This document shows, one piece after another, positions 6,291-13,830 of a stretch of 20,985 nucleotides of DNA. Positions within the stretch are counted from its first letter, which is position 1, and every line of letters starts with the position of its first letter. The notes under the pieces were generated by a model. It searched no databases. It had not been told where the DNA came from and was given only the letters and a program-made list of their open reading frames with translations. This DNA is from Myxococcales bacterium. Lineage in GTDB: Bacteria; Myxococcota_A; Polyangia; Polyangiales; Polyangiaceae. Both the position numbers and the translations under genes were made by a program. The stretch spans positions 1 to 20,985 of the forward strand of contig JAAFHJ010000027.1 of the NCBI GenBank assembly GCA_013298325.1. Direction: 5' to 3'.

Positions 6291-7903
6291 GCCTCCCCCC
6301 GACGTCGGAAGGTCTCGCGGGCCCGCGGATCGAGGGCCGCCTGGACGAGATCGGCGCCGACGAGCGCGAAGGTCGCCAGAACGGCGGTCAAGCAGACGAC
6401 GACGACGAGCCAACCGACGTCTCGCCGCTCAATCGCGCGAAGGGTCTCCCAGCCAAGTCCTCGAATTTGCCATACTTCTTCGACTACGAACGCGCCACCA
6501 AGCAGCTGAGGGACCTGCACGCCGGCGAGGGCAATGATCGGGAGGATGGCGTTCCGGAGGGCGTGGACGAGGAGGACGCGGAGGTTCGATGCCCCCTTTG
6601 CACGCGCCGTGCGCACGTAGTCGGTCGTCAGCACCTCAAGGAGGGCGGTCCGTTGGTAGCGGGAGAGCGTCGCAGCCGCGCCGAGGGAAAGGGCGATCAC
6701 TGGGGCGACGACGGTCCCTCCGGAGACGCCACGGAAGACCGCTGCAATGACGAAAGTCGGCAGCGAATAAATGAAGAAGAGCACGACCGACAGGAGGCGA
6801 TCTACGCGACGACCACTTCGCGCCGCCGCGAAGACTCCGAGCGGGATCGCCACCAGGTGACTGCCGAAGAGGGAGAGAAAAATGAGCGCCAGAGTGACCG
6901 TGGCCCGCCGCGCCAGCCGGTGCCGAAGATCGCCCTCCGCCCGGCGGTGGGCCGCTTTTGGAGAAGAATTACCCGATTTTGTGGGGGGATCGAGCATCTC
7001 GAGAGAGCCGGTAAACGCGCCGAGCGTCCACTTCGCGTAGCGGGTCTCCGTCACCGAAGCGACGACGCGATCGAGCCCCTCCAGCGGGACGTAGTCGGTC
7101 CGGTGGACATACCAAAAGAAGCTGTATTGGGCACGGAGCGCTTCCAATTCTTTGGGAGTCGTCGCTTCGTCCGGTGGCGCAAGATCGGTGATCTTTGCGA
7201 CGATCTTCATCAATTGAAGAAGCGCGTCGTGGCGATCGGTCGCGTCGATCGCTTCCATGAGATCGGCGAGCGCATAGGTATCGAGGCTCGCGAGCTCCTC
7301 CGCGCGGAGTTCGGTGCCGTGGCGGACGAGGCGCTCCACGGCCCGCTTGCTCGCCCCCGGCGTGAAATCCATCACGTGGTCCTGCCAAAAACGCTCCCAA
7401 AACTTGAGGGCGTCGTCCGGGGAAGAGCCGAGCGCAAAGGGGTCGACCGCCATCCGGACCGCGAGAGGCGTGAGCGCCCGTGCTACACGACGACGTGCCT
7501 CCGTCGTCATCGAGGAGAGCCGCGGCAGCGCCGTCGGGAGCGCCGCCCCTCCGATGCGCGCGAGGCGGAGTTCGGCAAGATCCCCCTCGGGGCCCCCCGC
7601 CGCGATCGCGTCGAGGGTGGCCTGGGTGCGCGCGCGGACGTCGTCGGGTGTTTCGTTAATGAAATTAGGAAGATCGACGAAGCGGAGCCGGCGCGCATCC
7701 TCGGCACGAAGCAGCCGCGGGGCGTCGGGGACCGCCTCCGTCGTCGGCCCGTCCCCTTCGAGGGCAGGGTCGGGCAGCAAGCTCGTGAGTAGGAACACCA
7801 CGAGGCTGATGCCGACGAGCGTCGGAATCGCCCAGAGCATCCTGCGCAGCGCGAACGAGAACACGCCGCGACCATAGACCGGTTTCCGTCGTCCGTGAGC
7901 CAA
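6287..7903 (-). CDS. ABC transporter permease, DppB/OppB type, with large periplasmic insertion
   Basis: Up to 538 residues. The ordinary family length is about 310-340. Helix 1 is at RRMLWAIPTLVGISLVVFLL (20-39). Residues 50-325 are hydrophilic and mostly helical, where the family normally has about 70 residues. The core resumes with helices from about 333 on, the EAA loop DYVRTARAKGASNLRVL (428-444), and the conserved VVEEVWQIRGLGWETL (473-488). The segment between SLPTF (380-384) and VVAPVIALSL (398-407) looks about 25 residues shorter than usual. The upstream limit is uncertain: TTG at 7903 gives the longest frame, while GTG at 7864 places the start seven residues before RRMLW, as in most homologues, and may be the true one. 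It forms an overlapping two-gene unit with the DppC-type gene; ATPase and solute-binding protein genes are not in the window. Confidence 0.88.
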   Translation of the reverse strand: MAHGRRKPVYGRGVFSFALRRMLWAIPTLVGISLVVFLLTSLLPDPALEGDGPTTEAVPDAPRLLRAEDARRLRFVDLPNFINETPDDVRARTQATLDAIAAGGPEGDLAELRLARIGGAALPTALPRLSSMTTEARRRVARALTPLAVRMAVDPFALGSSPDDALKFWERFWQDHVMDFTPGASKRAVERLVRHGTELRAEELASLDTYALADLMEAIDATDRHDALLQLMKIVAKITDLAPPDEATTPKELEALRAQYSFFWYVHRTDYVPLEGLDRVVASVTETRYAKWTLGAFTGSLEMLDPPTKSGNSSPKAAHRRAEGDLRHRLARRATVTLALIFLSLFGSHLVAIPLGVFAAARSGRRVDRLLSVVLFFIYSLPTFVIAAVFRGVSGGTVVAPVIALSLGAAATLSRYQRTALLEVLTTDYVRTARAKGASNLRVLLVHALRNAILPIIALAGVQVPQLLGGAFVVEEVWQIRGLGWETLRAIERRDVGWLVVVVCLTAVLATFALVGADLVQAALDPRARETFRRRGEA

Positions 7904-7934
7904 GGGGCCGCGAAATCTGCTCTACTCGCGCGCC

Positions 7935-9713
7935 ATGGAACGCCCCGACCTTGAGACGCTCGCGAAGACCTGGCTCGCCCACGATCCCGACGGGGAGACG
8001 TGCGCAGAACTTGAAGAATCGCTGGCAAAGGTCGCCGCGGGGGACGAAGCGGCCCTCACCGATCTCCGAGACGCCTTCGGCGCCGCCCTCGAGTTCGGCA
8101 CGGCGGGGCTCCGGGGCGTCCTCGGGGCCGGCCCCAATCGCATGAACCGCGCCGTCGTCCGACGGACGACCCACGGCCTCGCAAAGGCGCTGCTGGCTTC
8201 GTCGCCCCAGGCGAAAGAGCGTGGAGTTGTCATTGGTTACGACGGTCGTCGCAACAGCCTCGTCTTCGCGGAAGACACCGCCTGCGTCCTCGCCGCCGCG
8301 GGGATTCGCGTCCACCTCTTTGAAGACGTCGCCCCGACGCCGCTCACCGCGTTCGCCCTGTTGCGGCTCAATGCCGCCGCCGCCGTCATGGTGACCGCGA
8401 GCCATAACCCGCCGGAATACAACGGCTTTAAGGTCTACTGGGAGAACGGCGCTCAGATCATCCCGCCCGTCGACGGCATCATCGCCAGCGCCATCGAAGA
8501 GGCGCCGCCCGCCGATGAGGTCCCGCTCCTGCCCCTCGACGACGCCCGCGAGCAGGGGCTCGTTCAGCCGGTTCCGCCGTCGGTCGAAGGGGATTATCTC
8601 GCAGGAATTGAAGCACTTGGCGCGACCGACGACCAAGGCGACCCGGTCGGCCGGCGGACGATCAAGATCGTCTACACGGCGATGCACGGCGTCGGAAACC
8701 GGCTCGCTCTGAAGGCGCTCGGCCAGGGGGGCTTTGGCGAGGTGCATACCGTCGCCGAGCAGGCCCAGCCGGATGGGCGCTTCCCGACGGTCGCCTTCCC
8801 GAATCCCGAGGAAAAGGGGGCGATGGACCTCTCTTTCGCGCTCGCCAGTCGCGTCGGCGCCGACGTGATCTTCGCGAATGATCCGGACGCCGATCGGCTC
8901 GCCATCGCGATCCCTTCTCGGGAGAAGGATGGTCGATTTACCCAGCTTACCGGCAATGAAGTCGGCGTGTTGCTCGGCCACTATCTGCTGACGACGCGCG
9001 CCGTCACCCAGCCTGCGGTCTTTAACAGCGTCGTCTCTTCGCCGCTCCTCGGTACCATCGCCAAGGCGAAAGGGGCCGCCTTCGCGGAGACGCTCACCGG
9101 CTTCAAGTGGATCGCAAACACGGCGATGCGCTTCGAGAAGGATCGAGGGACGACGACCCTCTTCGGTTACGAAGAGGCGCTCGGCTACTCGGTGGGGAAC
9201 CTCGTCCGCGACAAGGACGGCATCTCCGCCCTCGCGATCGCCGCCGAACTCGTCGCGGTACTTGCCGAAAAGAAAGAGACTTTGTGGGATCGCCTCGACG
9301 GGATCGCCCGCGAGTTTGGCCTCTACGTCTCCGGCCAGCGGACGATCGTCCGCAAGGGGCCCGACGGCCAGAAGGAGCTCGCCGCCCTCATGGAGAGGCT
9401 CCGAAGCCAGGATCCGTCGACGATCGGCGGCTATGCGGTGGTCCGCCGCGTCGATTTTCAGACCGGTTCCATTCAACGCGCCGACGGCGTCGCCGAGACG
9501 ATCGACTTCCCGCCGTCAAATGTCCTTGTTTACGAGCTCGAAGGGGGCTCTCGCGTCATTGCTCGCCCGAGCGGCACGGAGCCGAAAGCGAAGTTCTACG
9601 TCGATGTTCGCGTCGACATCGGGGCTCAAGAGTCGCTTGACGACGCACGAACCCGCGCCCAGCAGGCCCTCGAAGCGCTCGCCGACGCCATCGTCGCTCT
9701 CGTCGACGGCTGA
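7935..9713 (+). CDS. Phosphoglucomutase/phosphomannomutase (alpha-D-phosphohexomutase)
   Basis: 592 residues, matching the larger PGM2/PgcA-like bacterial branch. The four domain signatures are in order: the N-terminal GTAGLRG (55-61), the phosphoserine loop TASHNPP with catalytic Ser156, the metal-binding NDPDADR loop (315-321), the sugar-binding GYEEALGYSVG (411-421), and the C-terminal phosphate-binding loop RPSGTEPK. The enzyme interconverts hexose 1- and 6-phosphates through a bisphosphate intermediate with magnesium in the cytoplasm, feeding glycogen, polysaccharide and LPS precursor synthesis. All catalytic motifs are intact. The gene is divergent from the permease pair and converges, one base apart, with the squalene/phytoene synthase-like gene. 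The ATG at 7935 has no strong ribosome-binding site, but the start fits the family. Glucose versus mannose specificity is not certain. Confidence 0.95.
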   Translation: MERPDLETLAKTWLAHDPDGETCAELEESLAKVAAGDEAALTDLRDAFGAALEFGTAGLRGVLGAGPNRMNRAVVRRTTHGLAKALLASSPQAKERGVVIGYDGRRNSLVFAEDTACVLAAAGIRVHLFEDVAPTPLTAFALLRLNAAAAVMVTASHNPPEYNGFKVYWENGAQIIPPVDGIIASAIEEAPPADEVPLLPLDDAREQGLVQPVPPSVEGDYLAGIEALGATDDQGDPVGRRTIKIVYTAMHGVGNRLALKALGQGGFGEVHTVAEQAQPDGRFPTVAFPNPEEKGAMDLSFALASRVGADVIFANDPDADRLAIAIPSREKDGRFTQLTGNEVGVLLGHYLLTTRAVTQPAVFNSVVSSPLLGTIAKAKGAAFAETLTGFKWIANTAMRFEKDRGTTTLFGYEEALGYSVGNLVRDKDGISALAIAAELVAVLAEKKETLWDRLDGIAREFGLYVSGQRTIVRKGPDGQKELAALMERLRSQDPSTIGGYAVVRRVDFQTGSIQRADGVAETIDFPPSNVLVYELEGGSRVIARPSGTEPKAKFYVDVRVDIGAQESLDDARTRAQQALEALADAIVALVDG

Positions 9714-9714
9714 C

Positions 9715-10566
9715 TCAGGAACCGACCTCTTCCGCCAAGATCGCGAGCACCCGGGCGCGACCGATCTTGGCGCCGGCGCCGCGCTCTTCGAGGGCGCCGA
9801 GCGTTTCGATGGCGACGCGCAGCGGAAACCGCGTGAAGGCGAGCACGCCCCCGGACGCGCCGCCCGCAGCGAGCAGCGCCGTGTAGGCCTCCGCGCGCAC
9901 ACACGAGGCGCGTGCGCGGGCAAAAACCTCACGTAAATCAGCTGTTTGCGGAAGGAAGCTCCGCCCCTCAGCCGCGTCCCCTTCGCGGTCCTTGAGGATG
10001 TTCACCAGCTGGAGCGCCTCGCCAAACGCGGCAGCGTCCTGCTGGAGCGGTGCGGCCACGCGGCGGAGGGATGGCGTCGCTTCGACAAAGAGATCGGTGA
10101 GCAGCTCGCCGACGATCCCGGCGACGATGTAGCAATATTTATAAAGATCTTCAGTGGTTGCGAGAGTAAGCCCGCGCCCCGGCTTTGTGGCACCGAGGAA
10201 GGCGCGCATGCCGGCGATGGTCCGCGTGACGTGGTGGACGATCGCCGCGCGGGCCGCCCCCGGAAAGCTGGCGAGATGGCGAAAGAGGGCCGGCGCCTCC
10301 GCGAGGAGTGCCTGGTGGGCCGCATCGAAGCCGGGGGGCGCAACGAGGGGCATCGAAGAGCCGGAAACGACCGATTCTTCAAAAGAGAGAAGCGCTTGCG
10401 TGCGTGCCTCTGGCGTCCAGGCTTCGGCATCTTCGAAGGTATCGGCGATGCGCAAGAGCAGGTAGGCGACCGTCACCTCGTCACGCAGCGGCGCCTCAAG
10501 GAGCGGGATGGCGGCAGCGAAGGTGCGACTCGTTCCGGCGAGCAGCTGCTCAAGCTCCGAAGGCAT
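9715..10566 (-). CDS. Squalene/phytoene synthase family protein
   Basis: 283 residues from the ATG at 10566, typical for the family. The SRTFAAAIPLL segment (13-23) is followed by a first aspartate-rich motif, DTFED (42-46), in LLLRIADTFEDA. Next is KYCYIVAGIVGELLTDLF, matching the conserved YCYxVAGxVG region. The second aspartate-rich motif, ALQLVNILKDREGDAAEGR, supplies DREGD. These two motifs bind magnesium and the diphosphates during head-to-head condensation of two prenyl diphosphates. Two farnesyl units would give squalene (for hopanoids or sterols), two geranylgeranyl units phytoene. The sequence resembles squalene synthases slightly more, but I cannot decide the product. No other isoprenoid gene is nearby. 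An open frame extends 66 codons upstream, but its arginine- and proline-rich content argues that it is not translated. Confidence 0.88.
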   Translation of the reverse strand: MPSELEQLLAGTSRTFAAAIPLLEAPLRDEVTVAYLLLRIADTFEDAEAWTPEARTQALLSFEESVVSGSSMPLVAPPGFDAAHQALLAEAPALFRHLASFPGAARAAIVHHVTRTIAGMRAFLGATKPGRGLTLATTEDLYKYCYIVAGIVGELLTDLFVEATPSLRRVAAPLQQDAAAFGEALQLVNILKDREGDAAEGRSFLPQTADLREVFARARASCVRAEAYTALLAAGGASGGVLAFTRFPLRVAIETLGALEERGAGAKIGRARVLAILAEEVGS

Positions 10567-10607
10567 GCGCGCACCATACACAGACCGGTCGGCGGTGAGG
10601 GAAAGGC

Positions 10608-10958
10608 CTAGCGGCGGTGCTCTTCTTTCCGTTCTTCTTTCCGCTCTTCCCGCCGCTCTTCGTGGCGCTCGTCTTGGCGGTGGGCCGGCGGGGCCTGGCG
10701 GACGGCGGGCGGTGCCGGGCGTCGACGACGGAGCTCGGCCGGCTCTTGGCGGTAGGTGTGCCACCCGTTGTTGCGCCGGAAATACCAGCTATTTCCGTCC
10801 CAGTAGGTCTGCTGGCCTTCGTAAACGACGTAGGGGGTCGTCGAGACGTCGAAGGCGACGCTCGACACCGGTTCCGCCATCACGCGGGCCATGCAGCCGG
10901 TGGAAAAAGCAGGCACGGCGAGGACGAGCGCGAGGAGGGCGAGCGGGGAGAGTTTCAT
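10608..10958 (-). CDS. Small lipoprotein with highly charged C-terminal tail, function unknown
   Basis: 116 residues. The signal sequence MKLSPLALLALVLAVPAFSTGC gives a lipobox STGC with Cys22. The mature region has an aromatic-rich part (residues 43-70, including VVYEGQQTYWDGNSWYFRRN), reminiscent of short YxW-rich envelope proteins. The C-terminus (about 95-116) is a run of Glu/Arg/Lys/His in ERREERKEERK order, likely helical or disordered. A start 17 codons earlier is possible but would bury the signal sequence. The gene follows the squalene/phytoene synthase-like gene in map order on the same strand (41 bases between them) and could be transcribed ahead of it. Confidence 0.72.
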   Translation of the reverse strand: MKLSPLALLALVLAVPAFSTGCMARVMAEPVSSVAFDVSTTPYVVYEGQQTYWDGNSWYFRRNNGWHTYRQEPAELRRRRPAPPAVRQAPPAHRQDERHEERREERKEERKEEHRR

Positions 10959-11097
10959 CGGAGGTTCCTTGGCGAACGATCTGCGGGTTGCAGGGTTTCG
11001 CTCGCTCATGAATCCTAGGTCTCCGCCGCGTCGTCCGTTTTAAAAATCACGAAGTGAGGCAACTCACCTCGCCCCGCAAGAACGCCACAAGTACAAA

Positions 11098-11454
11098 TCA
11101 GGGGGCGCCGCAGGCGAGCCATTCGCCAAGTTGTTTCCGTTCGGCATCGCTCGGCGTCGTGGAGCCTTCGGGCATCGCGGTGTTCGTTGCATCGGGGCCG
11201 GCGGCCGCCTCTTTATCGACGTCCGAGATGTGAGCCTGGATGCTCGCGAGCGTCGACAAGTTCGGAGATTCGCCACCGCCATGGCAGCTCGTGCAGTATT
11301 TTGTCATGAACGCTTGGCCGAAGTTTTCGTAAGTGAGCGTCTGCGTCGTCGGGCAGGTACTTCCGGTCGCTGCGCCGCCGCTGCTGCAGGCAACAAAGGA
11401 AGAAAATGCGAGGGCTGCCGTAAGAACAGTGCCCATAAGTGGCTTGAAGTTCAT
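11098..11454 (-). CDS. Mono-haem c-type cytochrome-like lipoprotein
   Basis: 118 residues. The lipoprotein signal has lipobox FVAC (Cys23). A single covalent-haem motif, CTSCH, lies at 54-58 in FMTKYCTSCHGGGESP. A possible axial methionine, Met94 in NTAMPEGS, is followed by the terminal helix SDAERKQLGEWLACGAP, as in small class I cytochrome c domains. Cys34 and Cys115 could form an extra disulfide. GGAGG five to eight bases before the ATG at 11454 supports the start. It would be exported by Sec, lipidated and haem-loaded in the periplasm, acting as an electron carrier or a haem domain of an unknown partner. A second CxxCH lipoprotein is encoded at 12350-13510, separated only by the disrupted lipoprotein gene. 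Confidence 0.85.
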   Translation of the reverse strand: MNFKPLMGTVLTAALAFSSFVACSSGGAATGSTCPTTQTLTYENFGQAFMTKYCTSCHGGGESPNLSTLASIQAHISDVDKEAAAGPDATNTAMPEGSTTPSDAERKQLGEWLACGAP

Positions 11455-11559
11455 AAAATCCTCCGGAGGACGCGTTGGGACGCGTGCGTCTCCTACCCTT
11501 CGTGGCGGCGACGTCGAAAAAGCGATCACTGCAACAGCGGGTCGCGTAAAAAAGTGAGA

Positions 11560-12277
11560 ATGCCCTTCCGCCCGCTCGCTCTGGTCGTTGCCGCCGTTGT
11601 CCTCGCTGCCTGCGGAGGGAAGGCGGTCGAGCCGGCAGCCAGTGCCGCTCCGTCCGCCGCCCCGGCACCTGCATCCGTGCTCGCCGTTTCCTCACCGCCT
11701 CCGGCGGTTCCGGGCGGACGAGCACCTGCTCCGGCGCCCGTCGCACCGGTGGCGAGCGCCTCCGCCGGAACCCCCGAAGATCCGCCCGATCTCGCTGGCG
11801 GCGATCGCGACGCCCACGGCTGCATGGCCTCGGCCGGTTACCTCTATTCAGCGCTCCGCAAGGAGTGCATCCGGATCTTTGAGAAGGGGATCGCCAACCC
11901 CCGAAGATCCGCCCGATCTCGCTGGCGGCGATCGCGACGCCCACGGCTGCATGGCCTCGGCCGGTTACCTCTATTCAGCGCTCCGCAAGGAGTGCATCCG
12001 GATCTTTGAGAAGGGGATCGCCCTCGACCCGGTCCCGCTGCCGAAGGGGAGTGAAGCGGTTATCTCGGCGTCGATCGTCTTCGCCGGCGACGACCACACC
12101 GTCGCGAAGAACGAGAGCGTCGAGATCATGGTCCCGAAGGAGGGGACCTCGGTCGTGCTCACGCGGGCGAAGAAGAGCTCCGAGTACACGAAAGAGGGGA
12201 GCCCCTTCACGGTAACCTACGGAAAGATGTGGGAAATCAAGAAGGGCGGAAAGACGATCTACCTGGAAGCCAAGTGA
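11560..12277 (+). pseudogene. Lipoprotein gene disrupted by an exact 127-bp tandem duplication
   Basis: The gene begins MPFRPLALVVAAVVLAACGG with lipobox LAAC (Cys18), then an alanine/proline-rich linker (about 25-70) and a region starting PEDPPDLAGGDRDAHGC. After EKGIA the sequence repeats exactly; because 127 is not a multiple of three, the frame shifts and ends at 12007-12009. The C-terminal part is intact in the other frame: DPVPLPKGSEAVISASIVFAG through KGGKTIYLEAK, stop at 12275-12277. Removing one copy gives a continuous 196-residue protein, so the single-copy form is clearly the functional one. The duplication is either a recent mutation or an assembly artefact. The function is unknown; the C-terminal part looks like a small beta-rich domain. 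Confidence 0.8.
11769..12022. repeat. Perfect head-to-tail duplication, 2 x 127 bp
   Basis: Copy 1 is 11769-11895 and copy 2 is 11896-12022, with no gap and no mismatch by eye. The bases just outside differ (G versus C on the left, A versus C on the right), so the repeated length is exactly 127. It lies wholly inside the lipoprotein gene at 11560-12277 and breaks its frame. Confidence 0.95.
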
Positions 12278-12288
12278 CTTCATGACGA

Positions 12289-12305
12289 GTACGCGCGTCG
12301 CGTAC
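12289..12305. promoter_or_regulatory. Perfect 7-bp inverted repeat (hairpin or operator)
   Basis: GTACGCG and CGCGTAC flank CGT, 12 bases after the stop of the disrupted lipoprotein gene. The GC-rich stem with a three-base loop could act as part of a terminator, but no T-run follows. It may equally be a protein-binding dyad in the promoter of the haem lipoprotein gene at 12350. Confidence 0.5.
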
Positions 12306-12311
12306 CGACAG

Positions 12312-12334
12312 TTGTTGAAAACGACTTTCAACAA
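12312..12334. promoter_or_regulatory. Perfect 9-bp inverted repeat resembling a Fur-family operator
   Basis: TTGTTGAAA and TTTCAACAA flank ACGAC, 15 bases before the start codon at 12350. The core TGAAAACGACTTTCA has the 7-1-7 layout of Fur-type boxes (TGAnAATnATTnTCA), with imperfect centre bases. AT-rich arms in a GC-rich genome suggest selection. It sits where a repressor would block transcription or translation start of the CxxCH lipoprotein gene. A hairpin role is the alternative. Confidence 0.4.
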
Positions 12335-12349
12335 AGGTAGTCCGGGCCC

Positions 12350-13510
12350 ATGCCCCGCGTTGTTCCCTTCCGTCGTTCGTCATCGCCATCGATCGCGCTC
12401 GCTTTTGCAGCAATGACAGCTGCTTGTGGCAATTCGGAGACGCCTGCCGCGCCGGCACCTCTCGGCATGAACGACGTCTCCGTGCTCGTGCCGCTGGCGG
12501 TCGCCGCCGATTGGCTCCCCGGAGCTGCGAGCGGCGCGCGCGGGGTCCTTTTGCCGAAAGCGGCCTTTGAGGCGGTCCCGAAGTTTGGTGTGACGGCGCC
12601 GGAAGGGATCGAGTACCCGCGGATGCGCGTCGTCGCTGCGCGCTTTGATGGGTGCTTCCGCTACCCGGGAAAGCCCAACTGTGAGGCGCAGATTCGCCTC
12701 GTGTTTCAGCCGCTCCACGACGACGGGTCGGCGCGCGATTCGGCGCTCCACGTCTTCTACCGGCTCGAAGACAGCGCCTTCCGTGACGTCGTCAAAGCGC
12801 TACGATTGCTTCGGAAAGAGGCACCTGAAGCTTCCGTCGACGACCCCCTTCGCGTCCACCCGGCGCTCGCCGCCCAAGGCGCAACCGGCCGCTACGCGAG
12901 CGAACTCCGCGCGCTGATCCTCGCCCACGCCGGCGAAGAGAACCTGATCCGTGAAACCTTCTTTCTCCGTGCCCCACCCCGGCAGGAAACATGGTTCTTT
13001 GGCGGTGTAGAACCCAAAGAAGGGGCGTACAAGGCGCTAGAGATCGTCGGTGTTGGTGCCGGGAATCAGCGTGTGATTCGCCCGGTGACGACCGACGGCT
13101 ACCTGTACGACGTGCTCCCGTCGCCGAAGGAGCCGGAAGACGGCAACCCGCTCCTCGACAGCACGAAGCTCGATGGGCTCTCGGAAGAGGCGCGGACCTC
13201 CGCCTACGCCTCCTACGTGCGGCTCCAAAACCCCAAGAATTACGGGCCGGACGACCTCCCGTGTGCCGGGTGCCACGTCGCAACGGTCGTCACCTCCCAC
13301 CTGGAGCGGCGCTGGCCGGCCCTCGCGACAGCGGCCGCCACCGATCGCTTTACCTCCGCCAAAAACCTTTCGCTCACCGGCGGCAGCGAGGGGCAGGCGT
13401 CGTCCCTTCGGGCCTTTGGGTGGTTTGGCCGGGAGCCGATGATCGCCCACCGGATCGTCAATGAAACGGCGGAAGTGCTGGCCGATCTGGAGCGCCGCTA
13501 CCCGGATTGA
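12350..13510 (+). CDS. Large lipoprotein with a single CxxCH haem motif, function unknown
   Basis: 386 residues. The basic N-terminus and hydrophobic stretch end in the lipobox TAAC (Cys26). The mature part has no transmembrane segment and is probably periplasmic or on the outer membrane. GMNDVSVLVPL (39-49) opens the folded region. Cys102 and Cys111 (FDGCFRYPGKPNC) probably pair. CAGCH (305-309) in DDLPCAGCHVATVV is a c-type haem attachment motif, so the C-terminal 90 residues form a haem-binding part. I do not recognise a catalytic family. AAGGTAG precedes the ATG, and a Fur-like dyad lies just upstream. It lies on the opposite strand from the small haem lipoprotein at 11098-11454; both may serve the same electron-transfer or envelope process. 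Confidence 0.82.
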   Translation: MPRVVPFRRSSSPSIALAFAAMTAACGNSETPAAPAPLGMNDVSVLVPLAVAADWLPGAASGARGVLLPKAAFEAVPKFGVTAPEGIEYPRMRVVAARFDGCFRYPGKPNCEAQIRLVFQPLHDDGSARDSALHVFYRLEDSAFRDVVKALRLLRKEAPEASVDDPLRVHPALAAQGATGRYASELRALILAHAGEENLIRETFFLRAPPRQETWFFGGVEPKEGAYKALEIVGVGAGNQRVIRPVTTDGYLYDVLPSPKEPEDGNPLLDSTKLDGLSEEARTSAYASYVRLQNPKNYGPDDLPCAGCHVATVVTSHLERRWPALATAAATDRFTSAKNLSLTGGSEGQASSLRAFGWFGREPMIAHRIVNETAEVLADLERRYPD

Positions 13511-13561
13511 TAGCGCCGGATCGGATACCGAATTCGTCTCCGCCCGGATCGGCGAACAACC

Positions 13562-13577
13562 TCCGCCATTTGGCGGA
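13562..13577. promoter_or_regulatory. Perfect 7-bp inverted repeat upstream of the DUF2892-like gene
   Basis: TCCGCCA and TGGCGGA flank TT, 35 bases before the start codon at 13613. The two-base centre is too short for a hairpin loop, so a protein-binding dyad is the more natural reading. No known operator is recognised, and a GC-rich chance palindrome is possible. Confidence 0.3.
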
Positions 13578-13612
13578 TGGCGCGGCGGGGCTGGGCGGCG
13601 CAGGAGGGGGGG

Positions 13613-13807
13613 ATGGAACTCATGTCGCGCCCCGTTCGCATCCACGATGGCATTCTCGGAGCCCTCTTCGTCGCCCTCGCCACCCTCTCCCACGTTCACG
13701 ATGGGCGCTGGATTTACGGCGTCGGCCTCGTCGGCGCGGTGATGTTTTCCAGCATGTTTACCGGGTTTTGCCCGGTGCACTTCGCGCTTCGCAAGGTCCT
13801 TGGCTGA
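13613..13807 (+). CDS. Small membrane protein, DUF2892 (YgaP-like transmembrane) type
   Basis: 64 residues from the ATG at 13613, which is placed five bases after a strong GGAGG. The start codon of the longer frame at 13577 has no such signal. Two hydrophobic segments (about 12-26 and 34-49) are followed by the family hallmark GFCPVHFALRKVLG, where the GFCP motif near the C-terminus is typical of DUF2892 inner-membrane proteins. Such domains occur alone or fused to rhodanese domains (YgaP). The biochemical role is not settled; the conserved cysteine suggests sulfur or redox chemistry. A terminator follows immediately. Confidence 0.75.
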   Translation: MELMSRPVRIHDGILGALFVALATLSHVHDGRWIYGVGLVGAVMFSSMFTGFCPVHFALRKVLG

Positions 13808-13830
13808 AGCCTCCGTCGCCCACGCTACGC

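Noticed and set aside
6467..7792. 441-codon open frame on the plus strand
   Set aside because: It is antisense to the DppB-type permease gene and translates to Arg/Glu/Gly-rich sequence without any domain.
7665..9476. 603-codon open frame on the minus strand
   Set aside because: It lies opposite the phosphoglucomutase gene, whose catalytic motifs are all present; its own translation is charged, low-complexity sequence typical of the antisense of GC-rich coding DNA.
13511..13612. Continuation of the gene ending at 13510 into the DUF2892-like gene as one frameshifted protein
   Set aside because: The downstream gene has its own strong GGAGG and a complete small-protein family pattern, and the upstream protein ends cleanly.
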